From contig OX595989.1 in the NCBI GenBank assembly GCA_951394045.1, positions 310,001-374,000 on the forward strand: a stretch of 64,000 nucleotides of DNA, in the 5' to 3' direction. Position 1 is the stretch's first letter. The number at the start of each line of letters is the position of its first letter. Shown piece by piece: positions 61,459-64,000 of this stretch. The position numbers and the translations under genes were made by a program. The notes below the pieces were generated by a model. That model did not search any database and was not told the origin of the DNA. It saw only the letters and a list, made by a program, of their open reading frames with translations. The stretch comes from Nitzschia sp. DOCU1 (Eukaryota; Bacillariophyta; Bacillariophyceae; Bacillariales; Bacillariaceae).

Positions 61459-64000
61459 GGGTTGGGGCATGGGACACTGATTGTATCGTCCTGCCAGTAG
61501 GAGCAGGTCCAGGGGACTTTTTTATGGGCGTTTTCCAACGGAAACTAAATCGTACTCAAACATGTCTATTGAACACCATTCTACGTCTGGTTGCTTGCTG
61601 TGCGTGCAGCAAGCTTAGCCCGCAAAAGCATGCAATAGTCTGACCTCCTCTGTTCACATAGCTCACTTCAAAAGTCCTCGTCCTCCCCATTGGCGGCGGA
61701 CGGCTCGTTGCCGATGTAGCAGCATTCGACGAGGATAGTGCAGTACGATGATTCTATTCCGTCGGCAGAGCATATCACTGAAGTTCTTTAATTTCTCGAA
61801 TGGAAGGTAATAGTATTTAACTTTTGCAATTGGTGTCGATTGTCTTGGGCGACAAACGTTGCTTTCGACGCCAGCATGGCCGTGGCCGAATATAGTTATC
61901 ATCGATTTCATCTTGAATTGCGGAATCATCGCAACGCTTGGGGGGGGGGGGGGGGGGGGGGCATTTACTATCCACGAAGCCGGGACGGCCAACATAACGT
62001 ATTTGACCGTTGGAAAAAGGCAAGTAACCATGTTGTACCGCGATCAACGCAACCCGAAATCAAAACTCTCACTCAACATGGGTATCTTGAATCTGATCTT
62101 GGAAGACAGAGCAAATGCGTTCCAAAGTAGAAAGCATGGCTTACGAGCAATGCATTGCCATTTTGCTCCTTGTCGCATGAAGTAGACACTCACTCCCAGT
62201 TACCGAGACAACGCGTTGCAAGTGGTAGAATATCGCAATTGTCGCAATGCAAAATCGGCCTGTTAGGGTCTCGGGTGCTTATCCTCCTGAAATCATTGCG
62301 GAGCAGCTCGATGCGTAAATGGTAGTCGAAAAGATCTCTCAAGGAGAGAAGACAGGACACATAACAACAAGCCGATCGCGTTAGGTATTTGTACTGCGAA
62401 TGGCGGGAATATAGGCACGTCGTCCAAAGGATACGGGACGGCATGCTGATATTCCTTGAACAGCTATTTTGCTCTGTCGTCGTCGGAAGAATACCCGAGC
62501 ATCAAAGGCGAATCAGCGAGACCGATGCAGTACACCACGAGTCCAAGCAAGCTCGTAGTGGAGCAGTATCTGCCAAACGAAAGAGTTCGTTGCTCGCTGA
62601 TATCAACTTGGATGTGGTCGTACGAAATCACGGGGGTTCCGCACCAACACCAAGTTCACCGATGTATGTACCTCGATTAATAGATACAGAGAAAGATCCG
62701 ACCAGGTAGCTAGTCCAGTCTAGCTCGTTGCCGATTTTGTCGTTTGTGCTTCTGCGTGAATCAAGAGAGAGAGCTGGTATTCCTGACGCTTCGTCCATGA
62801 TTCGCGGCTGATTGGTCACAAGCGTCTTCGTTCCCCGAGGTATCCTCCATTCGATAAAGTTCCCTTTACCAGATTTCGCGTCTCTCTCAGTCGACAATGA
62901 CCGTTGATGGGGAAATGGAGCTATCAGGATCCTTGGTGTAGAAGTGTCAGGTATCTGCTAACTTTCATACTTTCAAAGAAGTATGCAGGGAACGCGAATG
63001 CACGCAAAGACCACGGCAACCAGCAATCCTCTGCAATACGGCATTACCACGTTTAAGTCTCTGGGCAAGCAGAAGCGCCGTCATTTCGACATATCATCTC
63101 CTCGCGTTGCTGCTGTGAATCACATATCGTCGCGCCGCTGTTGGTCAGGAGTAATCCTTTATCATCCTTGTGGCCGCGATGTATGGCTACCAGTGGAAAC
63201 GATCCTCGTGCTCGTCCCGCCAAGCCAGCAGCAATAACAACAACGACGAATACATTTTATCCTCGTGGCCTCCCGCCCATTTTCATGTTTCCATCCGACG
63301 TGCTCGCCCCAGCACCACTGCATCAAACTGCAAGAAAATCCTCACCGTCAACGTCACTTTATCGCCCACTACGATACCGATATTCACTCTGCTCTCCCAC
63401 TCTACTAGCTAGTTGTTGATGACCGGCCCCTATCTTTTGCCCAGTAGTAACAACAAAGTGGTCGGCGCCGAAATCCGTCATATGCGTAGTCCAGGTTATG
63501 AGCTTGCATGTAGCTACCAGCTAACGCGCGAAAATGCGAGGTGGGTCCTGTCACGAGCTTGACAGGTTATGAGTCGCAATTCTCGTTCAGTTGATTAGCT
63601 GGAATAAGTTGCGCGTTCCAGATCGCGATTCGTTCGGATCGACATGCCTGCGACATGAACGGACATAATAGCAACGCGGAGAAACGTAGAAGCTTCTTTG
63701 TTCCATACGGAACCCTCCGAAAATGCCGGCGACATCATCAACGCGTCATTTCATCAGTCACTTTGACCGTCACAAAATCTCGCTAAAACAAGACCACCCA
63801 GCAGCGCCATCATTCGTCAAGCATCCTGCTTACAAGAGTAAAAAGCCACCGTCCCATTCCACTTGCTTGGATCGTCCATCATTGATTGACCCGATTTATC
63901 TTGCTTGCTATTATCAAGACATCTCTGATCATCCTCCCCATACGCTACCCCTGTTGAATGCACTATCACGTTTTGTATCACTTTACAATGAATCAAGTTA
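61459..64000. other. no gene recognised; G22 homopolymer
   Basis: About 2.5 kb. Open frames of 60-120 codons occur on all frames without a motif; several run through the homopolymer at 61940-61961 (22 G). An AT-rich stretch with CATCATTGATTGACCCG near 63,880 may be the 5' region of a gene starting beyond the window, but nothing proves it. Confidence 0.4.
61940..61961 (+). repeat. poly-G tract, 22 bases
   Basis: CTT followed by 22 consecutive G and then CATTT. The length may be inaccurate in an assembly. Confidence 0.9.

Noticed and set aside
61663..62185. Several frames of about 100 codons around the G22 run
   Set aside because: They owe their length to the homopolymer (poly-Gly or poly-Pro) and share no motif.

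Overview
The window reads as nuclear DNA of a diatom, probably a raphid pennate; I do not assign a species. Genes are compact with short GT-AG introns (81 to about 220 nt). Several proteins open with a signal peptide ending in a diatom plastid-import motif of the ASAF type (SASA|F, ATA|F, SMA|W, ADG|F). Other stramenopile/diatom hallmarks are gamma-tocopherol methyltransferase, a GH16 beta-glucanase suited to chrysolaminarin-type glucans, a bestrophin-like plastid channel, helicase-associated (HA) domain proteins without a helicase, a CRAL-TRIO/DUF6824-type gene, and Ty1/copia elements.

Layout. 0-9 kb: a small two-helix membrane protein, a GPCR-kinase-like AGC kinase (3 exons, C-terminal CaaX box), plastid gamma-tocopherol methyltransferase (3 exons) and a class II glutamine amidotransferase with a plastid presequence. 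9-13 kb: a damaged CRAL-TRIO + DUF6824 gene, then proteasome subunit Rpn12/PSMD8. 13-40 kb: five paralogous two-repeat HA genes, interspersed with a METTL-type methyltransferase, an SDR reductase and two full-length copia retrotransposons (21,901-28,034 and 31,507-37,791). 40-48.8 kb: gene-poor, with a 171-bp tandem repeat, a DMT transporter and a decayed duplication of its 3' end. 48.8-61.5 kb: a TPR-like protein, a bestrophin, a plastid DEAD-box (DEVD) helicase, a large secreted GH16 glucanase with tandemly duplicated exons, and a low-complexity Lys/Ser-rich protein with Met-Trp-Asn-Pro repeats. 61.5-64 kb: no convincing gene.

Most interesting points. (1) The second copia element sits inside the first intron of a carbonyl-reductase-like SDR gene, on the opposite strand. 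Exon 1 (37,886-37,850) and exon 2 (31,450-30,597) are now 6.4 kb apart, and the original intron can be reconstructed as about 108 nt. (2) In both copia elements gag and pol are in the same frame, separated only by one in-frame UGA. The reading after the stop is conserved and begins with a membrane-like hydrophobic segment; in element 2 there is no AUG in that stretch, which points to stop-codon readthrough. (3) The shared primer-binding site is complementary to what looks like the D-arm of initiator tRNA-Met rather than its 3' end. (4) Both LTR pairs appear identical, so two distinct subfamilies inserted recently at one locus.
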